A stretch of DNA of 64,000 nucleotides from assembly GCF_019924925.1 (NCBI RefSeq), contig NC_067239.1, positions 1,099,501 through 1,163,500 on the forward strand, written 5' to 3'. A program made the translations under genes and the position numbers. Source of the stretch: Ctenopharyngodon idella. Its lineage: Eukaryota; Chordata; Actinopteri; Cypriniformes; Xenocyprididae. Under the pieces are notes generated by a model. That model was not told the DNA's origin. It saw only the letters and a program-made list of their open reading frames with translations, and ran no database searches. The first letter of the stretch is position 1. Every line of letters begins with the position of its first letter. Of this stretch, positions 19,607 to 29,598 are shown piece after piece.

Positions 19607-22042
19607 TTAGGTGGTATATTTATGTATAGTTAGGTTAAGAATATCTGTATGCATGTGTGTGCATATGTATATACACTGCCTGGCCAAAAAAAAAGTCGCT
19701 GTTTGGATTTTAATGGGCAAATACTTAACAGTCTATGAATGGATCATTATTACAGTGATTTTTATGTTTCTAGCATGTTTTATGTTTGACAACGGTTCTT
19801 TTAACCCTAAAAGAAGGAGTGTGTAGCTTTTCATTTCTTAAACAACCATGTAGGAAGGCGCATCATGACCATATTCCAGAATGACAATGCCAATATTCAT
19901 CAGGGTTAAAATTGTGAAGAATGGTTCAGAGACCATGAAGAATCATTTTCACACATGAATTGGCACTTCTGAGTCCTTTAACCTCAGTGAAAGTCTTTGG
20001 GATGTGCTGGAGGAGACTACAGAGTGCTCACCTCTTGCATTTTCAGTACAAGATCTTGACCAAAACTTGATGTACCTCTTCATGGAAATAACATCCCAAC
20101 ATTTATTTCCATCAACAGGTGCATCAATTTTTGGTCAAGATCTTGTATTGACAATGCACTCTGTAAAGTCTCCTCCAGCACATCCCAAAGACTTTAAATG
20201 AAAAAAGGTCAGGTCTCAGAGGTGCCAATTTATGTATGAAAATGATTCTTCATGCTCATTCCCAACAATTCTTTCACAGTTTGAGGCTGATGAATTTTGA
20301 CATTGTCATCCTGGAATATGGCCTTGATACGTCTTCCTACATGGTTGTTTAAGAAATGAAAAGCTACACACTCCTCTTTTTAGGGTTAAAAGAACTGTTG
20401 CCAAACATACATGCTAGAAACATAATAATCACTGTAATAATGATCCATCTGTAGACTAAGTATTTGCCCATTAAAATCCAAACAGCGACTTTTTTTTGGC
20501 CAGGCAGTGTATATATACATATGTTTATGTATATATGCTTAATAACTGCAGAAGGAACAATAACACTATTTTGTTAGATTTTTGTATGCACAAGGAAAAT
20601 ATGGAAGATCTATTGATTTCTGCCAAGATTATTAGTTCAATAACTTCTGCCAGTTTTCACCTCTGATATTATAACAGTGATTAAGAATTAAACTTGTATT
20701 GACTCAGAAGTATGTGGACGCATTTCGTCTGGTCCTGTTGCCATGGTGAATCATAATTTCGGAGCTCCATTGATCATGTCTTCTCATAGTCATTTCATAG
20801 CGCTTAACTCAGAGTCAACCTACTCTGAACTAACTCAGTTCAGCTGTTATGAAACCGAAAACTCAGAGTTTCTCATCTCAGGGTAAGTCAACTCAGAGTT
20901 CAAGTTTTAACTCCAATTTGGTTGAACCTCCTTATTGAAACGGGCCCCTGATCTTACCTCTTTATATTCATATCCATTTGGGAGAAATATTGCCTTTTTT
21001 TTTTTTTGGCAAATAAAAAATAAATATCCTTATAAACAAACAGCTGCTGACAACAACAACAAAAGATATAATTCATAACATCTGGCAAATCAATAGCTGC
21101 AAACAATAACACAAGCCACAATCTATAAAATGTTGTACATGGATGAACAATTATTTTGTAGGCTACACCGACAAGTAATTACCTGTTTGAAAACAGTTTC
21201 ACATTAATATTTTCAGAGTCACTCTAATGCAAAACAGGAAATATTGGTAAAAATTTTTAGACATCACTGCTTTGGCTCTCGGTGCCCAAGATTCTCATCT
21301 TTGATGACTATTTTGAGTGTTTTCTTTTACAAAGTACTGCGGCTGCCCCGATGGACATGTCTGACTGTTCCAAAAAAGTATTATCCGGACCTCCACTGGG
21401 AAGGAAATATAGAGAACGGACCTCTTGGACCTTTAATTTAATACCTCTGTTATAGATGTCTCTCTCTTCTTGTGTTCAGATGCCTGTGATCTCACACTGG
21501 ATCCAAACACAGCAAACACTCGTCTCGTTCTGTCTGAGGAGAACAGGAAGGTGACGCGTGTGAAAGAACATCAGCCGTATCCTGATCATCCAGAGAGATT
21601 TGATGAGTATCCTCAGGTTCTGTGTGGAGAGAGTCTGACTGGACGCTGTTACTGGGAGGCTGAATGGAGCGGAAGTGTTGATATATCAGTGGCATATACA
21701 GGAATCAGCAGGAAAGGAGGGAGGAATGACTGTATGTTTGGATACAATGACAAATCCTGGAGTCTGATCTGCTCTTATGCTGGATTCACTGTCTGGCACA
21801 ATAATAACAGGATGGCTGTACCTGTCGTCCGTTCATCCTCTCATAGAGCAGGAGTGTATGTGGATGTGTCGGCCGGCACTCTGTCCTTCTACAGAGTCTC
21901 TGACACACACACACTCACACACTTACACACGTTCATCACCACATTCACTGAACCCCTCTATGCTGGATTTAAGGTTTATTATGATCCTTCAGTGTCTCTT
22001 TGTCAAATTAAACAACAGACACGCACACAGACATACTTGTAA
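13448..22042 (+). CDS. NLR gene A, 3' portion: LRR and B30.2 exons (multi-exon, partial)
   Basis: Fish-specific NLR (NLRC3-like) with C-terminal B30.2. Exons inferred from AG/GT sites and phase: 13448-13621, 13729-13902, 14008-14181 (174 nt LRR each), 15800-15970 (171 nt LRR), 16050-16096 (47 nt linker) and 21480-22042 (B30.2, stop at 22,040-22,042). All internal junctions keep one frame. The order and phases match gene B. No FISNA-NACHT exon is present between 1 and 13,447, so it lies left of the window or is lost. In this family LRR and B30.2 are thought to bind ligands for a cytosolic immune sensor. The first two LRR exons are identical copies. It may be an expressed gene with a very long TE-filled intron, or a 5'-truncated remnant. 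Confidence 0.85.
13729..13902 (+). CDS. Gene A LRR exon 2 (174 nt, duplicate of exon 1)
   Basis: Same 174 bases as the preceding exon, with the same acceptor and donor. Confidence 0.9.
14008..14181 (+). CDS. Gene A LRR exon 3 (174 nt)
   Basis: Acceptor CTTTCAG, donor GAG/GTAATT. Related to but different from exons 1-2: it begins LTYCNLTVQCC and reads RPNSQLQ where the others read SPNCQLQ. It corresponds in position to 46,485-46,658 of gene B. Confidence 0.9.
14182..15799 (+). other. Gene A intron with decayed repeats
   Basis: No coding region. The part at about 14,865-15,000 is similar to 19,360-19,490 (a shared repeat containing GGCGGGAC-type sequence). The last ~280 bases match 50,650-50,951 of gene B, showing that this intron belongs to the duplicated unit. 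Confidence 0.6.
15800..15970 (+). CDS. Gene A LRR exon 4 (171 nt)
   Basis: Encodes SGCMVTEEGCGFVSSALSS then LRELDLSYNHPGDSGVKLMD. Acceptor CTGTAG, donor CAA/GTGTGT. All 171 bases appear identical to the gene B exon at 50,952-51,122, while the neighbouring introns differ at several positions. Confidence 0.92.
16050..16096 (+). CDS. Gene A linker exon (47 nt) between LRR and B30.2
   Basis: Short exon encoding NVDHGGESRITAGLRK, flanked by TTTATAG and GT. The phase change (2 in, 1 out) fits the B30.2 exon. Its counterpart is at 51,202-51,248. Too short to stand alone as an ORF; supported by the paralogue. Confidence 0.85.
16097..16814 (+). other. Gene A intron, first part, with CA microsatellite
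   Basis: A (CA)n run at about 16,106-16,146 directly follows the linker exon; gene B has a shorter run at the same place. The rest has no recognised gene. Confidence 0.55.
16815..19265. mobile_element. Non-autonomous DNA element with CAGGGCTCCAGAC termini
   Basis: Left end CAGGGCTCCAGAC (16,815) and right end GTCTGGAGCCCTG (19,265) are exact inverse complements, enclosing about 2.45 kb without a transposase. The terminus style suggests hAT, but I could not match an 8-bp target duplication, so the assignment is tentative. The interior has a TA run at about 19,003-19,028. Confidence 0.55.
19266..19672. other. Intron spacer with shared repeat and TA run
   Basis: The segment at about 19,360-19,490 resembles 14,865-15,000. 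A (TA)n run lies near 19,580-19,606. No gene seen. Confidence 0.4.
19673..20516. mobile_element. Long foldback (inverted-repeat) element, Tc1-like ends
   Basis: Outer ends read CACTGCCTGGCCAAAAAAAA and its complement. The two arms of roughly 400 bp are inverted copies of each other and meet near 20,095, so nearly the whole element is one imperfect palindrome. The left arm still resembles a Tc1 transposase C-terminus (an FQNDNA motif near 19,880), so each arm is derived from a Tc1-type element's end. It lies in the intron before the gene A B30.2 exon and would be transcribed into the pre-mRNA as a hairpin. Confidence 0.75.
20517..21479. other. Gene A intron, last part
   Basis: Part at 20,740-20,955 contains CTCAGAGT repeats in both orientations and ends GAAACGGGCCCCTG, resembling MITE-like sequence at 34,180-34,615. 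The remainder leads to a TTGTGTTCAG acceptor at 21,470-21,479. No gene seen. Confidence 0.4.
21480..22042 (+). CDS. Gene A B30.2 (PRY-SPRY) exon
   Basis: Terminal coding exon of about 187 codons. PRY begins CDLTLDPNTANTRLVLSEEN, followed by RFDEYPQVLCGE, the WEAEW segment of the WEVE-type motif, and GVYVDVSAGTLSFYRV (the LDYExGxLSFY-type motif). The domain is the usual ligand-binding module of TRIM and fish NLR proteins. Compared with gene B it is nine codons longer at the C-terminus (ends QTRTQTYL) and differs in several surface-loop residues. Acceptor TTGTGTTCAG at 21,470-21,479. Confidence 0.93.
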
Positions 22043-22653
22043 ATCCTCTTTCTAACGTCCACATGCACACACAGTCATCAAATTAATTTAATTAATGTAT
22101 TTTCATTATTATGTGGAGGTTAGAAATCTAGATCAGACACATTAATCTGTATATGTAAAAAATATAATCAAGTTTCTTTAATATTTTCATTGTAAACTGA
22201 TCATCAGATGTAATAAAAGTATGTTTATGATTGATTTAATCATGAATCGGTTTATGAATAATTGATGTGAACTGATGACAGTATGAATAATCATGAATGT
22301 AATGAGAGATCAGCAGAATGAAACAGGCTGAATTCACTCAGAATAAATCACGTCTCCTGATAGTGTGCTTTATTTTTCCACACACTCTGATTTAGCAGCG
22401 ATTCACTAAATGAATTCTGCAGATCAGGTGACGGTACAAACACTCACAGTATCGCTGCTGAGCACAGTTTATCACGGTGTAATTCAGTCTTTCAGGAGCT
22501 TCAGAGCTCAATCTGCTGCCTTGATCACTAGAAAATCTTCAGCATCTCTTCTTTTGAAATGATTGTCTTTTATCCTTTATTAGGTCTCCATGAGCACAAC
22601 AGCTTTATATGACAGGAGCAACACGAGTCTCTGTGCCTCAGCTCGGACTAAAA
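22043..22653 (+). other. 3' flank of gene A, duplicated downstream of gene B
   Basis: Matches 58,467-59,148 closely. It probably includes the 3' UTR; ATTAAA/AATAAA-like signals occur near 22,215 and 22,345. No further gene. Confidence 0.6.
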
Positions 22654-22655
22654 TA

Positions 22656-23875
22656 CACTATATTGCCAAATGTATTGTGACACCCCTCCAAATCATTGAA
22701 TTCAGGTGTATAAAATCAAGCACCTAGGCATGCAGACTGCTTCTACAAACATTTGTGAAAGAATGGGTCGCTCTCAGGAGCTCAGTGAATTCAAGCGTGG
22801 TACTGTGATAGGTTGCCACCTGTGCAAAGTCCATTCGTGAAATTTCCTCACTACTAAATATTCTACAGTCAACTGTTAGTGGTATCATAACAAAGTGGAA
22901 GCAATTGGGAACAACAGCAACTCAGTCATGAAGTGGTAGGCCACATAAAATCACAGAGCAGGGTTAGTGCATGCTGAGGCACACAGTGTGCAGAAGTCAC
23001 CAACTTTCTGCAGAGTCAATAGCTACAGACCTCCAAACTTTATGTGGCCTTCAGATTAGCTCAAGAACAATGTGTAGAGAGCTTCATGGAATGGGTTTCC
23101 ATGGCCTAGCAGCTGCATCCAAGCCTTATATCACCAAGTGCAATGCAAAGTGTCGGATGCAGTGGTGTAAAGCACGCCGCCACTGGACTCTAGAGCAGTG
23201 GAGACGTGTTCTCTGGAGTGACGAATCACGCTTCTCTGTCTGGCAACCCGATGGATGAATCTGGGTTTGTTGGTTGCCAGGAGAACGGTACTTGCCTGAG
23301 TGCATTATGCCAAGTGTAAAGTTTGGTGAAGGGGGGATTATGGTGTGGGGTTGTTTTTCAGGGGTTGGGCTTGGCCCCTTAGTTCCAGTGAAAGGAACTC
23401 TTAATGCTTCATCATATCAAGACATTTTGGACAATTTCATGCTCCCAACTTTGTGGGAACAGTTTGGGGATGGCCCCTTCCTGTTCCAACATGACTGTGC
23501 ACCAGTGCACAAAGCAAGGTCCATAAAGACATGGATGAGCGAGTTTGGTGTGGAGGAACTTGACTGACCTGCACAGAGTCCTGACCTCAACCCGATAGAA
23601 CACCTTTGGGATGAATTAGAGCAGAGACTGCGAGCCAGACCTTCTCGCTAACATCACTGCCTGACCTCACAAATGTGCTTATGAAATAGTATGGTCAAAA
23701 ATTCCCATAAACACACTCCTAAACCTTGTGGAAAGCCTTCCCAGAAGAGTTGAAGCTGTTATAGCTGCAAAGGGTGGGCCAACTCCATATTAAACCCTAC
23801 GGATTAAGAATGGGATGTCATTAAAGTTCATGTGCACGTAAAGGCAGGCGTCCCAAAACTTTTGGCAATATAGTG
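22656..23875 (+). pseudogene. Decayed Tc1-like transposon, transposase broken
   Basis: Inverted ends CACTATATTGCC ... GGCAATATAGTG, flanked by TA (22,654-22,655 and 23,876-23,877). The transposase reads on the plus strand: MGRSQELSEFKRG near the start, WSDESRF (about 23,214), FQHDCAPVH (about 23,480) and SPDLNPIEHLWDE (about 23,578). Stops at 23,256-23,258 and 23,565-23,567 look like CGA-to-TGA and TGG-to-TGA changes, and the N-terminal part has indels. Comparison with 59,141-59,160 shows the empty site, so this copy inserted after the duplication that made genes A and B, or was lost cleanly from B. Confidence 0.9.
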
Positions 23876-23877
23876 TA

Positions 23878-24361
23878 TCTCTGTAATCATAAATGGATGT
23901 TGCTTTATTGGTACATTACTGTACTTTACATTACATCCCCTACACCTATTCCTAACCCTACCAGATAAACACTTTATTCCCACTATTAAATACCCATTAG
24001 GCCCTTTATTTTATCTTTACTTAAAGTAAGCATCTCTCCGAGCTGATATGCGATGGGAAAAGGGAGAAAAATGAGTTCAGATACAGGTGGATTTGAACTC
24101 AGTTTGGTTGGATTGGTCGGATACATTTGTTATTCATAAGTATTAAGGATGAGGATTAAAAATACTGTTTATTCTAAACATTTTAGATCAAGAATAAAGT
24201 ATTTTATTTTTGATCTAAAAGTTATTAATTTCCAGATCTAGAAATCACACTTTTAAATGATTTTCCAAGACTTTCCAAGTTTTCCAAGACTGGGGGGAAA
24301 AAAAGCCTTGTTTAATAATTTGGGATTTTAAACACACAAATACAGACACAGTCACATGACT
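23878..24361. other. Duplicated flank with SINE-like tail
   Basis: Corresponds to 59,151-59,720. Includes at about 24,040-24,125 a minus-strand tRNA-derived SINE fragment (box B-like TTTGAACTC), better preserved at 59,265-59,400 and 56,160-56,300. Confidence 0.5.
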
Positions 24362-25250
24362 TTAGACTGATGAAAATAGTTTCAGTTCATTCAATTCCAG
24401 TGACAGCCTTTGCGGTTCACATTCACTCTTGAGAACCATCATCTGTGCAGAGAAAAGGAGATTAAGACCAAACAGATTCATATCTTGATTTCTCCTTCTC
24501 CTTGAATAAATGCTGGAGCTTCCGTGAAGAAAGCCGTTTCCCAGCATCCCGTGTCTGTTTCACAAATGGCTGCAGCTTGGAGTGTCTCTCTCCATCAGCT
24601 TTAGAGAAAGTCTTCATGAAGAGAAATCCATTATCTTGGACACAGACAGAAGTCTTCACCTGCTTCCACATTTCATTTCTCATCATTGGCGATGTAAACT
24701 GAAGAATAATGTGTCGTGGATGGGAGTCAGCCGTGCTTTTCTTGTCCAGTCGATGTGCGCTCTCAATCATTTTTGAGACTCCTGATTCTTCAGGAAAACA
24801 GCTTGGCAGATCTTGATGGCCTGCAGACGCACATTTTCATCCTTATCCTCTGAAACACAAACAACCTTAGATTCTACCATCTGCAGTGAGAGTCAATCTC
24901 ATCCATTTGCTGTTCAAGCATTTTAACTGGCTTTTCCAAACACCCTCCATCTTACACATCTTGTTCTCCGTCTCTTTCATTTCAGCAAAAGCAACATCAA
25001 TGTTCTTGCTCCGCTCATCAATCCTCTCAGTATTTCCACTCATCAACTTCTCAATGCTATCAGAGCTTTCGTTGATATGCTGTACAGTGTGCCGATAATG
25101 TCAGCGTTAGAAGAAGCTCTTAACAGACTTCATTGTTTTCTTGCTCGCTGCAGGTGAATCATTCGGGATCACCGGGAACTTGGGAAATTCCTTCTCATCC
25201 AGAATCAGCTCTTCCAGGTCGTTTCCTTCAGTACATTTCTTCATATTCCT
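24362..25250 (-). pseudogene. L1-type ORF1 protein remnant, copy 1
   Basis: Reading the minus strand from about 25,250 gives an acidic start (LEELILDEKEFPKFPVIP), a helical segment (NTERIDERSKNIDVAFAEMK) of coiled-coil type, then VRLQAIKICQAVFPEE and MIESAHRLDKK ... PRHIILQF ... MRNEMWKQ, ending with SSRKLQHLFKEKEKSR. This resembles the RRM plus C-terminal domain of L1 ORF1p-type proteins. Stops and indels break it. A second copy lies at 61,111-61,840, so it is part of the duplicated NLR unit. It could instead be a domesticated relative, but the breaks argue against that. Confidence 0.6.
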
Positions 25251-25316
25251 CCTCTGGTTGTTTCATTTTATAAACTGCTTCAGCTGGAAACATATAAGAA
25301 AATAAGAAAGGGTTTC

Positions 25317-25990
25317 TTGAGTTATGATGTTATGATCTCAGCCCAACACACTGCAGGACAATGCAAAGGAAAGCAAAGATGTGCTAGATGTGGAGGGGAA
25401 GACGAGTATGGTAAATGTGGTAAAGATGGTAAAATCAGATGTTGTAACTGTGGTGGTGAACACAGTGCTACTTTTGGAGGATGGCCGGTTCAAAGACAGA
25501 CTAGAGACGTACAGAAGTACAGAATAACTCACCAAGTTTCATACGCTGATGTGAAGGAAACTGAGCGATCAGATCCAGTGATACTCATGTGTCTCTAACT
25601 TAAGTCAGTCTGCAAGAAGACATTCAGTAGAGATCCATCTCACACAGTAAGTCATACGCAAACAGAAATAAATTCATGGATTAAACAGATAAATGAGGAT
25701 ACACTGATTATGGATAAAATCAGTTTTGTATCTTTCATCTGTAAGATTGTGAATGTGGCAATGCAGCAACAGAAAAAATGAAAGAATCAAGACAATAGAA
25801 GAAGCAGAAACAGAGTTATTGGGGATTAAAGATATTAAAGCTAAAATTATTCATGAGATGCTGAACTACCAATTATGATGGTTTGTCTTGAGGTGATTAA
25901 CTTTCTCATTGTGTTTCATATAAGTTTAATAGCGAATGGACAAGAGTTTAAGAAAGTTATAGCAGATCTGCATGATATAGCCAATATATT
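25317..25990 (+). pseudogene. I/Nimb-like LINE, ORF1 zinc-knuckle and following sequence
   Basis: 25,317-25,598 encodes a cysteine-rich segment with CARCGG and CCNCGGEHSATFGG knuckles followed by QVSYADVKE, as in ORF1 proteins of fish I/Nimb-type LINEs. The downstream part is degraded and is cut by a solo LTR inserted at 25,991. The LINE resumes at 26,332 with an endonuclease start (NIICIEETWFRP) and again at 28,147. Confidence 0.65.
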
Positions 25991-26326
25991 TGTAACGTTG
26001 TTCATTGATACAGGAAGAAGGAGACGGGAACCGGCGAACGTTTGACACTTTAATATATAAATAAATAAACAAACAAACAACAACACAAAAGTAATGCCGG
26101 CAGTCACTCACGGACGACTGCCGGCCACACAAACTTAATAAAACACAACATAAATTCCAGGCGTGGTCCTCTCTCCTCCTTCACTGTCGTCGCTCCCCTT
26201 TTATGCTTCCGGAGCTCCTCTGTGAGAGACACGAGACCGGTGCAACGCACAGCTGACGCTCGTTAACACTCGTGCCACCGGCCTCGTGCCATTCCCTCAC
26301 GTATCTCGCCCGCCCTGCTCGTCACA
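25991..26326 (-). mobile_element. Solo LTR of an LTR retrotransposon, minus orientation
   Basis: 336 bp beginning TGTAACG and ending GTCACA on the plus strand, flanked by a perfect 5-bp duplication ATATT (25,986-25,990 and 26,327-26,331). On the minus strand it starts TGTGACGAGC and holds a CATAAAAGGGG TATA-like box. Removing it and one ATATT restores the LINE reading frame (IANIICIEETW). A solo LTR results from LTR-LTR recombination. Confidence 0.85.
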
Positions 26327-26480
26327 ATATTATTTGTATTGAAGAAACATGGTTCAGACCGAACTTGGATTTTGTTAATCAGGTTATAGATGTGACAGAA
26401 TTGCAGCACAAGGTGGAGGATGTGTAACATTCATTAAGGATTAAAAATATAGAAGGGTAAATGTCCCAAATGAATAAATG

Positions 26481-28146
26481 TAGTGTTGGGTATAACGCGT
26501 TACTGTAATTAAATTACTTATTCACTGAAAAAGTAAAGTAAGGGATTACTGTTCATTTTAAGGTAATTTAATTACAGTTACTTATAATGTACTTGGGTTA
26601 CGTACATTAGTTCAACAGTTCTGTTTAAATCAATACTGAATTTAAAATCTAAATTTGTCGTCTAAAGGTAAAAGTGAACGCTGCCTCTTTAAAATCGTTA
26701 GCTGTAGTGCAGTTGCGCGTGAGTTCGCAACTTCGCACCAGTTGGCTGCGTAGTCGCTGTCCAAAGATGTCGGCAGAAGCGAGTGGCTGTTTTGCCGAAT
26801 GGAAATATTCCAAGTACTTCACTTTTTTGACACAGGTAGGCAAGAACATTACAGTAAAATGTAAGCTATGTCCTAGGGAGAAAAAACTGCACGCGCTCTC
26901 TGAGAGACGGTCTTCAGTCAGTGCGCTCTCAACCAAAGCACGCACACATAGCCGCCTCTTGCGAGTGTCAGATTTTCGTGGTTTATTACACATAAACTTT
27001 CAAATACACACACAGTTATGTCAAAATGCCCGTCTTGGCGTATATTCGCCTTGGTCATGTGAATGTGAACAGCATGTGTAACAGCATATTGTCTCCGTCC
27101 ATTAGGTTTTAAGCCCCGGGTATACTTCACTTTCCGTGCCCGGACGCGTCCGCGCGTCCTTCAAAGTATACTAAACCACGGATGTGCGCGGATGACCGAG
27201 TTCGACACATGCGCAGTACAATTTTTTCGATACTCTTTTACCAGACATCATGTCATTAACGGGACATTAGCTGGGCAGGATCGGAGAAGAAAAATAGTGC
27301 ATCCACCATTGCAACATAGTTCAGAAGAAACACCAAGAGAACAAGAAACAAAAACGATGGAGAAGGCATGCTTCTGAGTTTACTCGTCTTGTTTTTGAAT
27401 CGCGCTTTACAGTCTCTTCTTCAACGACTACACATTGTACTCAGTACTATGCGTATTGCCACCTAGTGGACTCTTCTGTCCTGCTTGTGCATGCGTTGTT
27501 GCACGCGCACCATCCGAAGTATACCCGGGCCAAAACATGCTACTGTCTACTATTGGCTGTCTGTATTATAAACGATAATCAAACAACAAAAGAAAAGCTT
27601 TAATTAGGATTAATCTATATTTAATTTATACAGTTATGACTATGCAGAGTTATTTTATATTTGATTATTCAGTTTCTGTGGTATTTTTCCTTACTACTAT
27701 TAGACCTACATGGAAAAAAATATATAGCATTGTTTTATTTGTATTTTTATATATTTTTACCGTGGTATCGAGTATTGTGCACTTTTGGTGGTATCGGTAC
27801 CGACTACTGGATTTTTGGTATAGTGATATCCCTATTTGTTACTAAAAAAATGTAAGTATTATAAAGTAAAAAAAAAGTATTATATTATATGTTCTAATAA
27901 AGTTAAAATCTTTTAAAAAGCTATAAAAGGCTAAACTATTCCATGTTTGACTAAATTATTAAAAGAGTTTCCTTTCTATTGTCTATCCGGTCAAGGTTTA
28001 TAGGGATTTTAAGAAGTAATTAGTAAGTTACTTATTGAGTAATTAAATTATTTTTCAGACAGAGTAATTAGAAAAGTATTTTAAATACAACATTGATGAT
28101 GTATTTAGTAATTACTTATTTTTTTGAGGTAACTTACCCAACACTG
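26481..28146 (+). mobile_element. hAT element remnant with BED zinc-finger fragment
   Basis: Ends TAGTGTTGGGTA (left) and TACCCAACACTG (right) are the classic hAT termini. The interior at about 26,770-26,910 encodes a BED-type zinc-finger start (KYFTFLTQVGKNITVKCKLC) in a short open frame that then runs out. The catalytic domain is missing. Flanks ATAAATGT and ATAAGTGT could be a decayed 8-bp duplication. A nested MITE occupies 27,112-27,532. Confidence 0.75.
27112..27532. mobile_element. MITE with CCCGGGTATACTTC termini
   Basis: Inverted ends GCCCCGGGTATACTTC and GAAGTATACCCGGGCC bound about 420 bp nested in the hAT remnant. The termini resemble those of the MITE at 29,067. No coding content. 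Confidence 0.7.
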
Positions 28147-28600
28147 TGTATAAGTGTATAGTCCCAGAGGAAACATACAAGCAATACATTTTTATAATCC
28201 TTGTAAGAAGTTATCAATGCAAATTTTCAAGGAATTTTAGAAAATGTTGATAAAGAGAAATATGGTGTGACTTTAATGCCCATAATAACCTATGGGGAAG
28301 CGATCATGTAGATATAGATGGAGAAGCAGTTGAAGAACTAATGGATGAGAGATCACTTCTGTCTTAATGATGGAAGTGGATGTTACAAGAAACTCAGTTT
28401 CATTCATAGACCTTACTTTGCTCTCAGGAAATATGAGTAGGCTAATTTATGTGAATGGAAAGTAATGAATGACATTAACACAGGGAGTGACCATATAATG
28501 TTATACATTTTTAATTAAATGTGCAGGAAGGATATAATAAAGAGATGGTGTTTTCATTAAGCTAAATGGGAAAAATGTAGATAATACTGTAAAGAGTCCT

Positions 28601-29066
28601 TTGAAACAACATGGATGAAGGGTGATGGAGACGGCTGTACCTGTAACTTTCTAGTAATCCTAAAGGTGTATTTTTCCCCCCAAACTTTGAATCATTTGAA
28701 CCAACTGCTTCACTAAATGATTCACTGTTTCGAATCGCTCGATACTTAAACCAGAGATTGTATATTATAGGGAGATGAGAGGGTCTGTATCTCTTACCAT
28801 TGGAGAAAGCGTAACGGCTAACTTAATCACATGCTGCACCTCTCAGCCTATTGTGTAATAGCAGTGACATCAGTGCCCACCGTTCAAAACACCTTCTCTG
28901 CGTACCGCCACAGCCAGAGCCTTAGCATTAGCCGTTATGCTTTTTTGGCTAAAGGTTGCAGGATTGCCTTCCAGTGGCTTTACTTAAACTCACTGGTGAC
29001 TCCTGCTGGTCAAAACAGTGTAAATGCAGCGAAAACTCAGCCTAAACATGCATAAAAACACCTTTA
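28601..29066. other. Flank shared with the right edge of the window
   Basis: The parts at about 28,690-28,745 and 28,985-29,066 match 63,840-63,985. No gene recognised. Confidence 0.6.
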
Positions 29067-29598
29067 AAGCCCGGGATACACTGCACGATTTTTGCAATGC
29101 TTTAAGATCATTACAAATCACACTGTGCGACATGGATCCATTGAACTTGGGCACGACATGCACGTAGATTGTACGATGATGTACGACTCGTAGGCTATGA
29201 TGCAGGTTTCTATAGAAGAATAAAACTTCATCAGCATGCGCAATTGGTTAACAAAAAGACCATGTTGAATCACACTTTGGCAGTTGTAGATTTTATGTGT
29301 GCTGAAAATAAAAAGGAAGCGGCAAAATAAGAATGGAAAAGAGCTTGAGGTAAGCAGTTTTAAGTTTTAGCGCCATGTCGCATTTTTATTGGCTGGTCAG
29401 TAGACCTAGGTCGTTGTAGCAAACACACTGTGCGATGATGATCATGCTGAATTTCTGACACTGTCAAAAAATGATCGTAGTCTATCTTTGGTCGCAAGGA
29501 AAAACGGCTTTGAACCTCTCTCACTCTACGACATAAGACCACCGATTAAGAGCCACGACCACAGAAATCGCCACGATTGTGCAGTGTATCCCAGGCTT
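29067..29598. mobile_element. Harbinger-like MITE with TTA/TTTA target site
   Basis: Termini AAGCCCGGGATACACTGCAC and, at the right, GTGCAGTGTATCCCAGGCTT. Flanked by TTA or TTTA (the exact boundary is ambiguous because the termini begin with A and end with T). The corresponding empty site is visible at 63,971-63,980 (CTTTTACAAACC). About 530 bp, no coding content. Confidence 0.8.

Larger units (their letters stand above)
26332..28600 (+). pseudogene. I/Nimb-like LINE endonuclease, interrupted by hAT
   Basis: The portions 26,332-26,480 and 28,147-28,600 encode an AP-endonuclease: IEETWFRPNLDF, then after the hAT insertion CDFNAHNNLWGSDHVD (about 28,270), GEAVEELMDERSLLCLNDG and FIDLTLLSGN, then GSDHIM (about 28,486). 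Frames are broken. No reverse transcriptase of this LINE follows. Confidence 0.7.

Noticed and set aside
20004..20201. 65-residue frame reading through the palindrome centre
   Set aside because: Caused by the foldback structure; it reads complementary arms.
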